This document shows positions 26,541 through 39,248 of a stretch of 64,000 bases of DNA, one piece after another. Below the pieces are notes generated by a model. It searched no databases. It saw only the letters and a list, made by a program, of their open reading frames with translations, and was not told where the DNA came from. Where the stretch lies: positions 280,411 to 344,410 of the forward strand of contig JAJEKB010021580.1 of assembly GCA_022393335.1 (NCBI GenBank). The letters are read 5' to 3'. Each line of letters begins with the position of its first letter. Position 1 is the first letter of the stretch. The stretch is from Macrotrachela quadricornifera (lineage: Eukaryota; Rotifera; Eurotatoria; Philodinida; Philodinidae). Both the position numbers and the translations under genes were made by a program.

Positions 26541-27527
26541 AAATGTACTGAATTTTAATCTCTTAAAATCTATTTTTTCATTTGTTTTTACATGGGATTC
26601 TTTCAGTACAAATCCAATGATGTTCTTCGCTAATCAGACGATTTGAATTTTATGTTTACTGAATAGTGAGATGCACAAAGCAAAACTATTAATTGATTTG
26701 ATAAAGATTCAATATTAAAAACTGAGTCAAATTTTTCGCTTCTTTTTTCTTTATAAAAATCAAGTTTAACACTGGGCGAATAAAGACAAAATGACTATTT
26801 GAAGCAATTATTTTCATCAGTTTAATTAATATAATAAAATATCTATTCGTATTATTCAATCATTTATGGGTTTTCATTCATCTTCTTAGGTATATAAATA
26901 AATGTTTCACAAAAGTTGATCCCAATATTACTAGTAATCAATAATTAATATATACTTGGCTCATTGTATACGATCAAAACGATATTTGATTTGATATCTC
27001 AATATATATTGACAAAAATCTTACATTTTACCATTGATATAATAAAAGCCTTATAAATGCTAAAACATAAAAGGAACAGAATACGATGAAGAATTATTAA
27101 AATCCTCTACTCATTACCAAACTTTTTTTTTACCTCATTGTAATTGCACAATATCTATATCGAATTTCATAAGATAAAGAAAAAAGAACAGAAAAAGATT
27201 GCACAACGTGTAAATTCATTCAATTTAAATATAATTTTGAGAGAAAAGGAAAAAGACGAGCCGCGATCGGTGGCTAAAAAAAAATTCAAATTTATGAGAC
27301 TGAAGCATAACTTTCGGCTTTCGGGCCGCAGTCATCGATCAAATCGATACTCGTCACTTTTTTTTCTAAGTTGAAACCTATGTTTTATCTAACCTTGAAT
27401 TCAGTCTATTTTTCTGTGTTAGTCACTAAAATATTTTTCAGAGTCTTCGCATGATGAGTGTATACATCACACTTAAAATGTTGTTTCACGCTCATCGGAT
27501 CAACTGACCATTGGAACACTGCATATA
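26541..27527. other. Intergenic, nothing recognised
   Basis: AT-rich sequence with a Lys-rich short frame at 27144-27374 that shows no conserved motif. Confidence 0.4.
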
Positions 27528-28478
27528 TTGGGTTGGCACGAAGTTTTTTGCGTTTTTTTTTTAAATTTTATTTTTATTTCTTAACTTCAAGGTTACAACT
27601 ACCTTTCAACAATATATGTTACATTTCTATCTATGACTTGTCGTCAGCGCTCTGGTAGAGAAAGGATCCCTCGTTCGTAGAAGTTCTGCGAGTTTTGATC
27701 GAAGAAGTTGGCACGGTCCATTCTAAGGTCGTTCTCGTCGTCGAATTTTTTCTCACGTAGATGATTAGACAGAGGACAGTACAAGTGGAAACCAAGTCTG
27801 GAGAATAAGGTGGATGTAGAACCGTAACCCATCCGAGTTTCAATAATTTTTCACCCGACGACTTTGCAATGTGGGATCTGGCGTTGTCATACAAAAAATA
27901 AATTCTATCCTGCTTTCCCTTGAGTTTTACGGCAACTCGATCCATCTATCAAACGCTCAACATAATCTTCTTTTGGATGAAGGTCATTTTTGGTCGTTGG
28001 CACACTGCTTTGTCCAGCTCCCAGCCACTGTCGCTTGCGCGTGTGGTTAACATACATCACTCACTTTTCATCAACAGTAATAAGATGATGGAACCATTGA
28101 TAGTTGCGATGAGACGCCATTAATTCCATAGAAGCGTCAACCCCTTTGCTGGAGCTGATGTGGTGACATTTCATTTGGTATCCAAACATCATATTTCTAC
28201 GTTTTGCCTAATTCACCCAAATGCCTTTCTGTTGTAGTATGAGTGCATCGTTGTTGCTTTGTAACCTAAACGGAATTCACGAAGAAGAAGCACACGCAGC
28301 TCCTTACGAGATATCTTTATTTCTAATTCACGATCAACATCCATATTCATAGTTTTGTTGCTCTTCGAAAGATATTCGTATTCCCTATATATATACCCTT
28401 AGTATGGAAACTTCTAGATCTTTCTCGGCTGTTCTAGGAAATTTAAGAAAAAAACGCAAAAAATTTCGTGCCAACCAA
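27528..28478 (-). mobile_element. Decayed mariner element (copy 1)
   Basis: Ends are inverted copies: ttgggttggcacgaagtttt at the left, and at the right a sequence whose complement reads ttggttggcacgaaattttt. The minus strand carries pieces of mariner transposase: an N-terminal part near 28340-28210 (ELRVLLLREFRLGYKATT), a middle part with stops, and 27945-27760 with YDNARSHIAK and LHPPYSPDL, the second catalytic Asp region. At 951 bp it is shorter than the usual ~1.3 kb, and several stops are present, so it is dead. A sibling relic lies at 53540-54345. Confidence 0.9.
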
Positions 28479-29515
28479 AACAAAAGCTTCTAGAAGAGGC
28501 AAGCGAAAAAACTTTCACGGCGGTCCATGTATTCGTTATCGTGTTCGATAATAAATGGAATGAAAGTAATAAAGATTTCAAAATGAGTCTATATTCGTCT
28601 GGAAGTTTCAAAGTGTAGAGTTTTATCTACTGCAGTGAGAATATCTGATGTTAATAAATCCGTCAACAATCATTAAATTAGAACATATTTTTTGTAAATA
28701 TATCTCTTTTGCAGCTTCCTCTTGTATTCAACCTGAATAGAAGTGTAATCAAATTCTTTCTGCTTGTACTTAGATTTTCCATGCAATCGTACTGGCTATA
28801 ATATACTTATTTTTTATTTCTCGGATATAGTCCACCAAATCCTTTTGTTAACATTGTTATCTTGTATTAGATGCAAAATAAAATTGGAATGAATGTTATT
28901 TTGATTTGCAAATTTTAGACAGTTTCTATATAGATATTCATTATCATTTCGATAAAACACTTTTATCTAATTTTATCAAAGATCATAACTATACACCTTT
29001 AATCGAAAATGATTTTGGTTCTCTTTTCTCAAAAAGGTTTAACAAAAAAATAGTCGATCCCATTTATGATCCATCGGGAAAATATTGTTAAAATCTCAAC
29101 TTTAGTTAATCGATTTTATCTTTAAAAAAGTCAATTAGATTGACTTTAACAAGAGTGGAAGTGTTACACCTTCAAGATAGTTGTTATAAACACAATAGAC
29201 ACTCACAGAATACCATAATATTATATTAAAAGTCTGGTAGTAGAGAGGGTGAGTGTTTTCCGTTACAAATATACTTTGTTAATTTAATACTCATAACTCA
29301 TCATAATTATATCAAATAGAAAAAAACTTTTCTCTGTATTGTAAAAAGAGGATTATTTATGATCAACTATCATCAACAATGACTGCGAGAGTTTAGCTGC
29401 ACTTCTTACATGCTGTACAACTTGTATAATGGCAAGATACCTTGACCGTTATGTGTATTAATTATAGAGATTATATTTTCTATTTAACGATCAATTATTA
29501 CTATGAGAATCTTGT
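28479..29515. other. Intergenic, nothing recognised
   Basis: AT-rich. A 61-codon frame at 28906-29091 has no recognisable motif. Confidence 0.4.
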
Positions 29516-29712
29516 GGGTTATAACCCATCATTTTTCAAAAATATTATTTTTATTTTTTTTTCCTCCATTGATGACGGTATGTATGTGAAGGAGAAGGTG
29601 AATGCAAAGTGTGTGGGTGAGAATAGAAGTGATAGTAGCTTTATTTTGACGTAATGAAGTGTAGAAAAAAATTCTAAAAATAATCTGTTTGAAAAATGAT
29701 GGGTTATAACGC
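29516..29712. mobile_element. 197-bp MITE with ~38-bp terminal inverted repeats
   Basis: The left end ggttataacccatcattttt is inverted at the right end, which reads aaaaatgatgggttataacg. The match extends about 38 bp with a few differences. The outer ends include the palindrome gggttataaccc. The interior has no coding capacity and no target duplication is clear. Confidence 0.75.
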
Positions 29713-30992
29713 ATAGAGATTCCTCTTTTTTCTAGAAATAAATAAGAGGTTTGTATTATTCATTCATTGAGCATCTTAAAAGTTTTCATGAGAATGATAG
29801 ATGGATCATCATATTGCTATAATGTATCATGGAGTTCTGGCAAAGTATTCTCTTGAAAAATACAGCTAAAAATGCAATTTTAACAACCATGTGTGCGTCC
29901 GAATATATCTCGTTTCTCTCTCCATTTTGGTAAAATTGATCTGAAAAATTATCATTTCGAGTTTAAAATTGATCTTTCATTTATGTATAACAGACAAAAC
30001 CAAACATGAAATTTCAAAAATGATTTTTGAAAGCTCATTGAATCGTACAATCTCACTACAAAAGAATATCTCAAAATCGTCGCTTCTTCTACACGTGTAT
30101 TTTCTTTTGTTCTGTATAACGAATACGTAAATATTTGCTCGTGGGGGGTTGCTCAGGGAATTACCCTCTTATTTACCAAAGGGATTATATGCAAACATAC
30201 GCACGTGTATGTATATATACACGTACAGGTTGAGTGTGTTGCTCTTTACGTTTTATTCAGTTTGCTGTATTCATACACATCGATGGAGTTAGCAGTAGAT
30301 TCGAATTTTCTTAGTGAATATTTGCTTATTAATTTGTTCTTAAACAATACATTAGTGTATTGTATACAACTTGATGAATTCTATCTAATGGTATGCACAG
30401 GTCTTCAATATCTCAAAGTATGTTTTTTTCTGAATTGATAGATGATTTTATAAGAAATCTGAAAATCATAATTTGGGCTATCGAAGATCTGTGTTTACCA
30501 TTGGATGTAGTGCGTCTAATTGTATAAGATACATTGATGGATTGCTTAGGCACAGGTAAATAAACAAATGTTTGTTGAAAAAAGTCGAATCTACCGTTGA
30601 TTTCATCAAATGGTTATAATAACAAAGAATAGAAAAGTGTTTTCAGAATCTTAACGTTTTGATATGAACAGAAGGGGGTTGAAGAAAATCAGAAAGGTAG
30701 ACGCTCTAAAAAAAACTATCTATAATCTGTAAACAAAATGTATGTGATTGAGAAAGGAGAGAATCATAATCAATGATTCGAAAGTTTTACATATTGTAAA
30801 AACTGGAAGGCTATTTTATGTAATAAGATAAATCTTGTCAGTACTACATTTTGTTATATAAAAGACTTCATAATCCATGAAATGAGAACAAAACCGTATC
30901 TATCATTTCATCAAGTATATATAAATAAAGTAATAAAATGTAATTCTATCTTCTTTTCTTTTACTTTGATTATTCGATTGATTTTAGATATT
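29713..30992. other. Intergenic upstream of the ankyrin gene
   Basis: No gene recognised. Short alternating acgtgtatgtatatatacac-type sequence near 30200-30225. The acceptor-like attttag at 30981-30987 directly precedes the next start codon. Confidence 0.45.
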
Positions 30993-33915
30993 ATGGATTG
31001 TACAGACATAACAACAGATATAGACAAAGATGATTTTGAACAATATCATAAAGAAATATTTACAGCTGTGACGACGGATAATATTGAACTGCTTAACGAT
31101 ATACTCGATAAACTTGATAAACATAAACAATTAACAATGAAGAAAGAAGTACTTAATATGGGTATGTAATTAAAAAAAATATTCGAAATCGTTTTATTTT
31201 CGATATTGAAATGAGTAATTTTTTTCTATGAATTAAACTAAAATTTCAAATAAAATCTTTCTAGTCTAATATTGAGATTTTGATGATAAGGTAGCTGAAA
31301 ATACTTTAGTGCCCATTCAGATCCTGTAACATATTGATAATAGGGAACTTTTTCGGGTACCCTGCACTCAGTACATTCACATGAGTATAAATCAAAAATA
31401 TTTTGTTAAACATTTATAAGCAATTATTCAAATAAAATTTTTCTTGTTTTGCGGTTATGAAGAACTCGATGGATTTACAGCATTGAGCGTAGCGGCTGCT
31501 AAAAACCATAAAGTTATCGCCGAAACTTTGGCAAGTAAGTTTATATATATATATATATATTTTCAAATTCTCATTATATGATTTACTTTAATAGGATGCA
31601 AAGAAGTCGATGTCAATAAAGTATCACATTCGGGTATTACACCATTAATAATGGTTGCCGAAGTCGGTTGGCCAGATATACTTGATATTCTATTAGAGCG
31701 TGGTGCTATTGTTGATGCAGTACCATCTGGTAAACAAGCAGAAGAGAACAAAATATCTGGTTCAACAGCATTAATAGGTGCAACTAAATATAATCGTCCT
31801 GAATGTGTTAAACGTTTATTAGCACATCATGCTAATCCAAATCATCAAAATCTTCAGGGTATATCACCGTTAGTGCTTGCTGCTGAACAAGGTTATTTTG
31901 AATGTGTTAAATTACTCATACAAGCTGGAGCTAATCTCGAATTAGCACCAAGTGGTAGGAAAATTCTCAAAAAAAAATTTCACAGATTTTTTTACTTTGA
32001 TAAAACGATAAATTATTTGATTTTTTTAGGTGAATTAGCAAGAACATTGGATTTACTTGGTCAAACACCATTGTATTGTGCAGCTAAAGAAGGTAGAATA
32101 AATGTAGTTAAATATCTATTAGATCTTGGAGCTAATCCTCGTGTTCAAAATCATTATGGTGTTAGTATTTTATGGATACCAGCACAAAATGGCATGTTAG
32201 AAATTGTTGAATTATTATTAAATGCTGGTGCTGAAATAGATATTGCTCCATTTGGTGATAAAGCTGATCAACTTAATATAACCGGTTGGACACCACTTTA
32301 TGCAGCAATGAAACTTCGAAAATTTGATGTTGTTAAATTACTTATAAGTCGTGGTGCTGATCCAAATGCAGTAACAAAATTTGGATCAACACCATTTTTA
32401 TTAGCATCTGAAATATGTGATTTAGATATAATTAAAGCATGTATTGAAGCTGGAGCTGATCTTGATTATACACCAGGTGGATCAGATGCTGATATAGCAA
32501 ATATAACTGGTCAAACAGCATTATTTATGGCTGCATTAAAGAATCATATTGATGTTGTGAAATATCTAATTGAAAAAGGTGCAGAAGTTAATGTGAAAAA
32601 TCGTTATGGTGTCTCACCATTACTTCTTGCTGCTGAATCAGGAAATTATGAACTTGTTCAAGTACTTATTAATGCTAAAGCTGATGTTAATATAACACCA
32701 CAAGAAGAATTAGCTGAAGAAAATTTTCTTGCTGGACAGGTAAAAAAAAATGTTTTTTTTTTCTCATATGAATACTAAATTTATTTTTCTAGACACCACT
32801 TTTTGGTGCAGCAAATAGAGGTCATGTAGAAATTTGTGAATATCTTATTCAAAATGGTGCCAATGTTAATGCTATAACAATGGTATGGAATTTTCCTAAG
32901 AAATTTATTTAACAAATAAAATCAGACATTTCATATTTTAATCTCCGTCATCCTATCAGGCATGACTCAAATCCTAAACAATTTCAAAATATTTTTCTGC
33001 TCGTTTTCATGTACAAAAAGAACTAATTGCATATATAAATTATTATTTTAGACTGGTGCAACATCATTATATACAGCAGCTGAAGAAGGACATTTAGAAG
33101 TTGTTGAATTATTAATTCGTCATGGTGCTGATGTAAATCAATCACCAAAAGGACAAATTGCACGTGATCTTCATATTGAAAATCAAACACCTTTATTAAT
33201 AGCATGTATGAAAAATGATGAATTAATTATTCAATATTTAATAAAATCTGGTGCAAATGTTAATTTAATATCTGAACGTGGTTCATCACCATTTCTTGCT
33301 ATTTGTCAACATAATAATCTTGAATTAGCACGATTACTTATTAAACATGGTGCAAAATATGATGTTGAAGCAAAAAATTTATATGATGGAAAAATAAATG
33401 GTTTAATTATTGCTGCTGAATCAGGTTCATTTGATATTTTAAAACTATTAGTTGATGCTGGTTTAGATATTAATTATAAAATTGAAGGATTAGTAAAAGA
33501 ATTTTTATTTTAGAAGAAATTATTTTATATATACATATTTTTTTTTGATTAGGGTGAAACAGCTGGATGTACACCTTTATTTTGTGCATGTCAAAATGGT
33601 TTTCAAAATATTGTTACATATTTAATTGAAAAAGGAGCTGATATTAATGGAACAGATAAAGTAAATGAATTATTATTTCAAAAAATATTCGATTAAATAA
33701 TATTAATATTTATTTAGAGTGGTTTTTCATGTTTGCATATTGCAGCAAGTATGGGTCATGTTGATATAGTTCGAATCTTATGTGAACATGGTGTAAATGT
33801 TAATCAACAATGTCGATTCAACGAAAAAGATATGACTGCGTATAATTTAGCTGAATATCATCAACATGATCATGTATGTCAAGTACTTAAAAGTTTTGGT
33901 GGACAATCAATATAA
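30993..33915 (+). CDS. Ankyrin-repeat protein, 8 exons, 715 aa
   Basis: Exons: 30993-31161, 31463-31534, 31595-31954, 32030-32739, 32793-32882, 33052-33492, 33553-33660, 33718-33915. The total is 2,148 bp, exactly 716 codons including TAA. After a short acidic N-terminus, nearly the whole protein is a run of ankyrin repeats, with many TPLxxAAxxGHxxVVxxLIxxGA-like units such as GQTPLYCAAKEGRINVVKYL. It has no catalytic domain, signal peptide or membrane segment, so it is probably a cytoplasmic protein-interaction scaffold; partner unknown. The intron 31955-32029 is 75 bp and open in frame, so an unspliced product would gain 25 residues. The start was chosen because it directly follows an acceptor-like AG (30986-30987) and opens the repeat frame. 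Confidence 0.92.
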
Positions 33916-34013
33916 AATACATTGTTCAACTAGATAGAATCTAAAAGACTGTATTTTTTTTCTTTATCAAAAATTTCTACATGTGTATTCTATAGAAAAA
34001 AATATATTTAAGC

Positions 34014-34019
34014 AATAAA
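34014..34019 (+). terminator. Polyadenylation signal of ankyrin gene
   Basis: AATAAA about 100 nt after the ankyrin stop codon, in an AT-rich 3' region. Confidence 0.55.
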
Positions 34020-34577
34020 ATGAAAAAAAAACATAATTGAAATGAGATTTTTTTCAAACTAAAATTATTCTTAAAATAATTAATGATTTAAATTCGATGA
34101 AAGTTTTAATCGAATAAGTAACGTGTCAATTTTATGTCTCTGTAAAAGTACTTTTAATTTAAAGCTATCAAAACAACTCCTCATCGGTCGTTGACATTGG
34201 TTCGAAGCATCATTCTTAGCTCGTCGCTAGTATGTCCTGTTCAAGTGTGACTAAAAATAGCTTACACATTATTGCTAAGGTCATCATGTCAAATTCCGAG
34301 AACAATATTTATGTTCACTCAATATCGTCAAAATGAGACATTATGTTTGACAGTTGTCTCGCAGCAAATATGAGACAACAAAAAACAAAAAGAGTATTTG
34401 TTCAATAGCGGTTAAAGTATACAATACAATAACATATAAACATAGCATACATTGATATGTGACGGCAATAGAACATAAAGTTGTGTAGTTTTCAACAAAC
34501 TTTCAAAATCTATACTCAATTTACAACTAATGTGTATTGATCATTGGAAAATGTTAGAATACTGTGCATTAAAGAAT
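34020..34577. other. Intergenic between two convergent genes
   Basis: AT-rich sequence between the plus-strand ankyrin gene and the minus-strand GPCR gene. No further feature seen. Confidence 0.5.
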
Positions 34578-34583
34578 TTTATT
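34578..34583 (-). terminator. Polyadenylation signal of GPCR gene
   Basis: On the minus strand this reads AATAAA, about 80 nt after the GPCR stop codon. Confidence 0.5.
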
Positions 34584-34661
34584 AAAAGTCATAGAAGATT
34601 TACAAATAATGTAAATAAGATAATGACAACAAAAATCAATTGTTCAAATGTTTGTTAAATG

Positions 34662-36520
34662 TTAATGTCTTGATTGAATTCTGAAGTAACGACATACAAT
34701 ACGTTTTAATGCCTGCCGATATATTGAACCAGTAAGTGTATACAAATAAAAGGATGTTGAATGAGTAAAATAGACAAGAAGTTTCATTAGAGAATACATC
34801 AAATTTTCGACAGCCACGCGATATGTAGTTTTAGAAACATCCGACGTTAGACTAGCATATGAACGATAAGTTCCAAATGGTAAATCCAAAACAAGAACAA
34901 CCAATACCTAAAACGTATAAAAATTCTATACAAATACTGAGAAACATTCCCTAAACGACTATTTTTTTCTCGAAATAATGGTCAAACCAAGGTAAAAGGT
35001 TTTTAATCAAGAATCATTCATACTACTTTATAGATCAATAAGAATTTTTCTCAACATTTGTGTTCTCTATTATTTAATATGAGTTACAATATTGAAGAGT
35101 TGCAATAGTATTTATGTAAATATTTTTTGCTTCAAAACGCATCTCCCGTGAAACACATGAAGTATCCCAACGCATTTCATATAAAAACTAAAAATTTTGA
35201 ATCATCATGAATATTTTTCAATGATCTTAGTCTACTCTTGCAGATGGATCAGATTTCAATAGATGAACCAGTAATCACCAATCGTTCATACACACCACTG
35301 AGTTATACTAGCTCAAAATCTTTACTCATTCAAAATAAAATATATTTGAATACAAATTTAATCGGTTAAATACTTTATTCCAGTCAGATATACGTTTTTT
35401 GAATGTGTACTATATATAATTAATATTCCGATTATTTTTTTATCGTATTGGCAATAGAATAAATAATTTTATCAAAGAAATTATTTGATACACATTTCAA
35501 CGCCTTTAGTCAAATTCTTATTAAATTCGTATAAATGTAACATCAACATGTAACGCGAGACGCTGTCAATATTTTTACAATTATGTTTCGCGATTACATG
35601 GGATAGTCGATCAACTGGTATACTTTTTCAATAGTAGAGAACTACTATAAATAAAAATTGACGAAAAAGAATTATATTTACTTGAATTAATAACATTCGA
35701 GTGAGATTACGTTCATTGTTACGTATTGATAATTTATTGTTGTTTGTAATGTTTGACTCAACTAACATTACAATTGGATGAATCATTCGTGATCGTGCAT
35801 TTCGTATAGTTAATGTACCAAAAAGAGCTAGAAAAATACTAGGCAAAATAATATCAACTGCTATGGATACCCAATCATTAAAAATTCGACAGGGAAGATT
35901 TCGACCATAACAAGCAACTGGAACATTAGGAATACTTGCTTCAAAACAATAAAATACTTGAATAAATAGAAGTGTAAAGAAAGTGAAAACTCCAATCACA
36001 TAACGTTTTGCTATTCGTCTTGTACTCCATTGACGATAAACAGCCGATGGACTACTGCACAAAAATCGATCTATACTTGCTCCAACAAGACACCAAGTGC
36101 CCATCGCCCAACTGGTACTAAGAATAAACAGACGAATTTTACAAAGAGGTGGATTTTGATTTGGCCAGTTGACATTATAACTAGAACATAGTTTATTTTC
36201 ATTAAATTCAACAATCTATTATGTCATCGAATTTTCTTATATAATGAATTTATTAATTAGTATGTACTATACGACTTATATGTAACTTACCCTTGTAAGA
36301 CTTGTGTTATTAATCCTGACCAAAGAAATACCGTACTTGACAGCGAAGACCAGGAAAGATAGATCGAAAATGGATTTTCATGCAACGAATGCTCGTGCAG
36401 AACACATACATTGAGTAGATTACCTACCGTACCGAACAGAATCATGAACGCAGCTCCATAACGATTAACTTGCATTGTAATATAATTAAGAGAAGATATT
36501 ACATCGTTATCAGCTGACAT
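34662..36520 (-). CDS. Rhodopsin-like (class A) G-protein-coupled receptor, 324 aa
   Basis: Exons 36520-36291, 36180-35682 and 34907-34662 total 975 bp, exactly 325 codons, with GT-AG introns of 110 and 774 bp. The product has seven hydrophobic segments. TM1 carries GTVGNLLNVCVL with the conserved Asn; the TM3 end reads GASIDRFLCS (DR of the DRY-type motif); TM3 and loop 2 Cys are present (PPLCKIR; VACYGRN); TM7 reads SFYLYTLTGSIYRQAL in place of NPxxY. This pattern resembles the FMRFamide/peptide-like receptors that are multiplied in bdelloids; the ligand cannot be told. It acts at the plasma membrane through heterotrimeric G proteins (family knowledge). Confidence 0.88.
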
Positions 36521-37844
36521 TTTTTTTGTTCTACCTTGGAAATATCAATTGATCATGTGGAAATCTGTTGAATACTGATAATAGATACACTGTTTAGTTA
36601 TAAAATACTATAAATGTTACGAACTTTTTTCTTATTCTCGTTAATACTCTTTCCTATTATTAACAACGACAATTATCCAATGTATTTCGGCCATCATATT
36701 ACAAGTGGCAATGCTTTCTTTAGCGCATTTCTCTCCTTTTTTTTTTGTAAAACTATAATCAGATAACGCCTCTCATTTAGCTTCTTCTTTTGTAAACTTC
36801 TTTTATATTGCAAAAAAAGTTAATGATAGAGCAGAAGAAACTATAAGAATAACTCAAATAATAAAATCAATATTTCTAATAAAAGAATAGAGAAAATTAA
36901 GAAAGATCAAAGAGACGATAAAATTCTGGCTTATTATCACTTAGATTAATACGAAGGAAAGCAAAAAACTAAGATCATATTAGTACAACATAAAACAATA
37001 AACAAAAATGACATATCATTCATCGAAAGGAATATCTATGATAACAAATAAAAAAATTTTTACAACAGATTCGAGTGCATATTATTCTTAGAGGATCTAT
37101 TTTAACTTCAAATGCCACTGGTACAGTAGCCAATAAATGTGAGTCTGATTCTTTCAGATGCAACCCATGAAGAAAAAAAAAACGCTAAAAAGTAGCACAT
37201 GATCTTAATTATTTACTTTTGAAATATTCGATTCAAAACGAATCATTCATTTAATCTAACAAAATAGATGATAATCATTAGACTAAGAATCGTTTGAAAT
37301 CAGCTAATACTGATTATAAATTATCATAATCAGCTAGATTCTTTACTTTGCTTGTATGAGTGGGTAAATTAAAGTATTATGAGAGCAGCAAAATACAAGG
37401 AAGAAGAAAATTATTCGGCACAGATAAAACGTTTCATAACGAACAAACACAATAGTAATTATTACAGAAAAAAAGTATATTTTTAGATAACTATTCAAAG
37501 TTTTTCTTAGAATTCTTTTTGTACTCACAAACCAAATAACTCTTGAGGATATGCCACGCGATATATATTGATGAAAGCTTGTTGAGTGACATGATAAAAT
37601 ACATTATGCATACATATTTTTTAAAATTTATTAAAAATACATGTATTATTCCATTCGTCACATTTTCTTTATAATCAATGAAGTGATCAATACTCTTTTT
37701 GTACGGTCATCCTATCAGTAACTCTTCTGGAATCGTTACAAGGAATAAAGTATTAAAAGCCACAATCCATTTGTAACAAAACTCATTAGTACATATTTGT
37801 TTCGTTGTTGTTTACAGTCAAACTGAAACTTATAATATATTGTT
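36521..37844. other. Intergenic, nothing recognised
   Basis: AT-rich sequence upstream of the GPCR. No gene or repeat with defined ends. Confidence 0.45.
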
Positions 37845-38145
37845 GCAGGAATTTTTATCTAATTTGATAAAATGAAATTACAACAAGTTTTCATTTATAC
37901 GTTTAAATAAATATTCAATCTCAGTGTACATAAAAAAATCATTTTTTCTTGTCTTCAATGGAATCAGCTGTTTTCCTTTGATATTTATTCATTTTCACTT
38001 TAATATCGATAGCGGAGACGAACATATGGGTCAGTAACTGACATAGAAACGTGTTTTGATACATGAGTATAAATGCAGATGTATGGGATATACATGAAAA
38101 AGGCTCATAGACATATCTATTTAGAGGATAGAAATCGATATAGGT
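37845..38145 (+). repeat. Dispersed repeat, copy 2
   Basis: Diverged direct copy of 26235-26540 (shared aatcagctgttttcctttga and ggctcatagacatatctatt). Apparent minus frames here are by-products. Confidence 0.7.
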
Positions 38146-39248
38146 ATAGGAAAGGACGGGGGCGGATAAGAACGCAAATCGGTCCACCCTCAAATTTTCA
38201 AAAAAACATACTCTAAAATGACAAGAGCAAAAAATCAATACTTTTTAGTGCTTTTTTTTGTCTCCTTGTGCAAATATTAGTTAGTTTAAGTATGAACATT
38301 TAATGATGCAATTACATCTTTTGATAGAGCGCGAAATTCTCTATCGTCCTATGTGCTTATTATGTCCTGTCTCATATGAATAAGATGAATATAAATTTAA
38401 GTTATATGCAAAAATTATCTGCTGATAAACTTGACCAGTTCGTCTGTTTTGCCAACCCTTCGTTTTTTATTCTATCACTATAAGTTTATGCCGAAAATGA
38501 AGGAATGTCAAAACACAAAATAAAAACAAAGATAATGTTGAATCAAGTCGAATTCTTTCGAAGTTTCTTTGAGAGACGGTCTTTATCTTACTTCGATTGT
38601 TGTTTTAGTACACAAAATAAAATATGCAGGTTGATAGAGAATTTCACACTCGATCAAAATATATTACTTCTTTCCTTATGAAATCATTTTATAGTAATAA
38701 GAAATTTCAAAAACTATTTTCGATAGCATTAGTAAAATGAAGTGTTTGGGAATGTGTGTATGAAGTTCTTATGATTGTACTCACTTCTTATGGACATTGT
38801 ATGAGTACAAACTATAACAAAATATACAGAGCGATAGGAAATTCGACGAGCTTTCAAAGAACACCCTATTTCGATGAGAAAATCTGCTAAATACATATTT
38901 CAGCTTTTGCTTTTCATGCGTATAGATTTTAAATGAATAAAACGAAACATGTCGACAAATTGAATTCTATATTATTTAATATCAACTTAGTCGATTGATG
39001 AAAAGCAACAGTTTAGAAATGATACATTAAGTTGTTATCTCAATATGAAATATTTGATACAGATCTGCTTTATATAACAGAAATGTAATAGAAGAACAAA
39101 CATCTATGTTTCGAATTCGAATATTATAGTCTTAGATCTTGAAGTTATAACATATGAAGCCGGAACATCATTTTATAGATAATATAAGAAGTGATGGTGA
39201 TATGGTGTTATGAGATAGTTCTAATCAAAGTCAAACATTATGATGAAT
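38146..39248. other. Intergenic downstream of the ART gene
   Basis: AT-rich, no supported feature. Confidence 0.45.
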
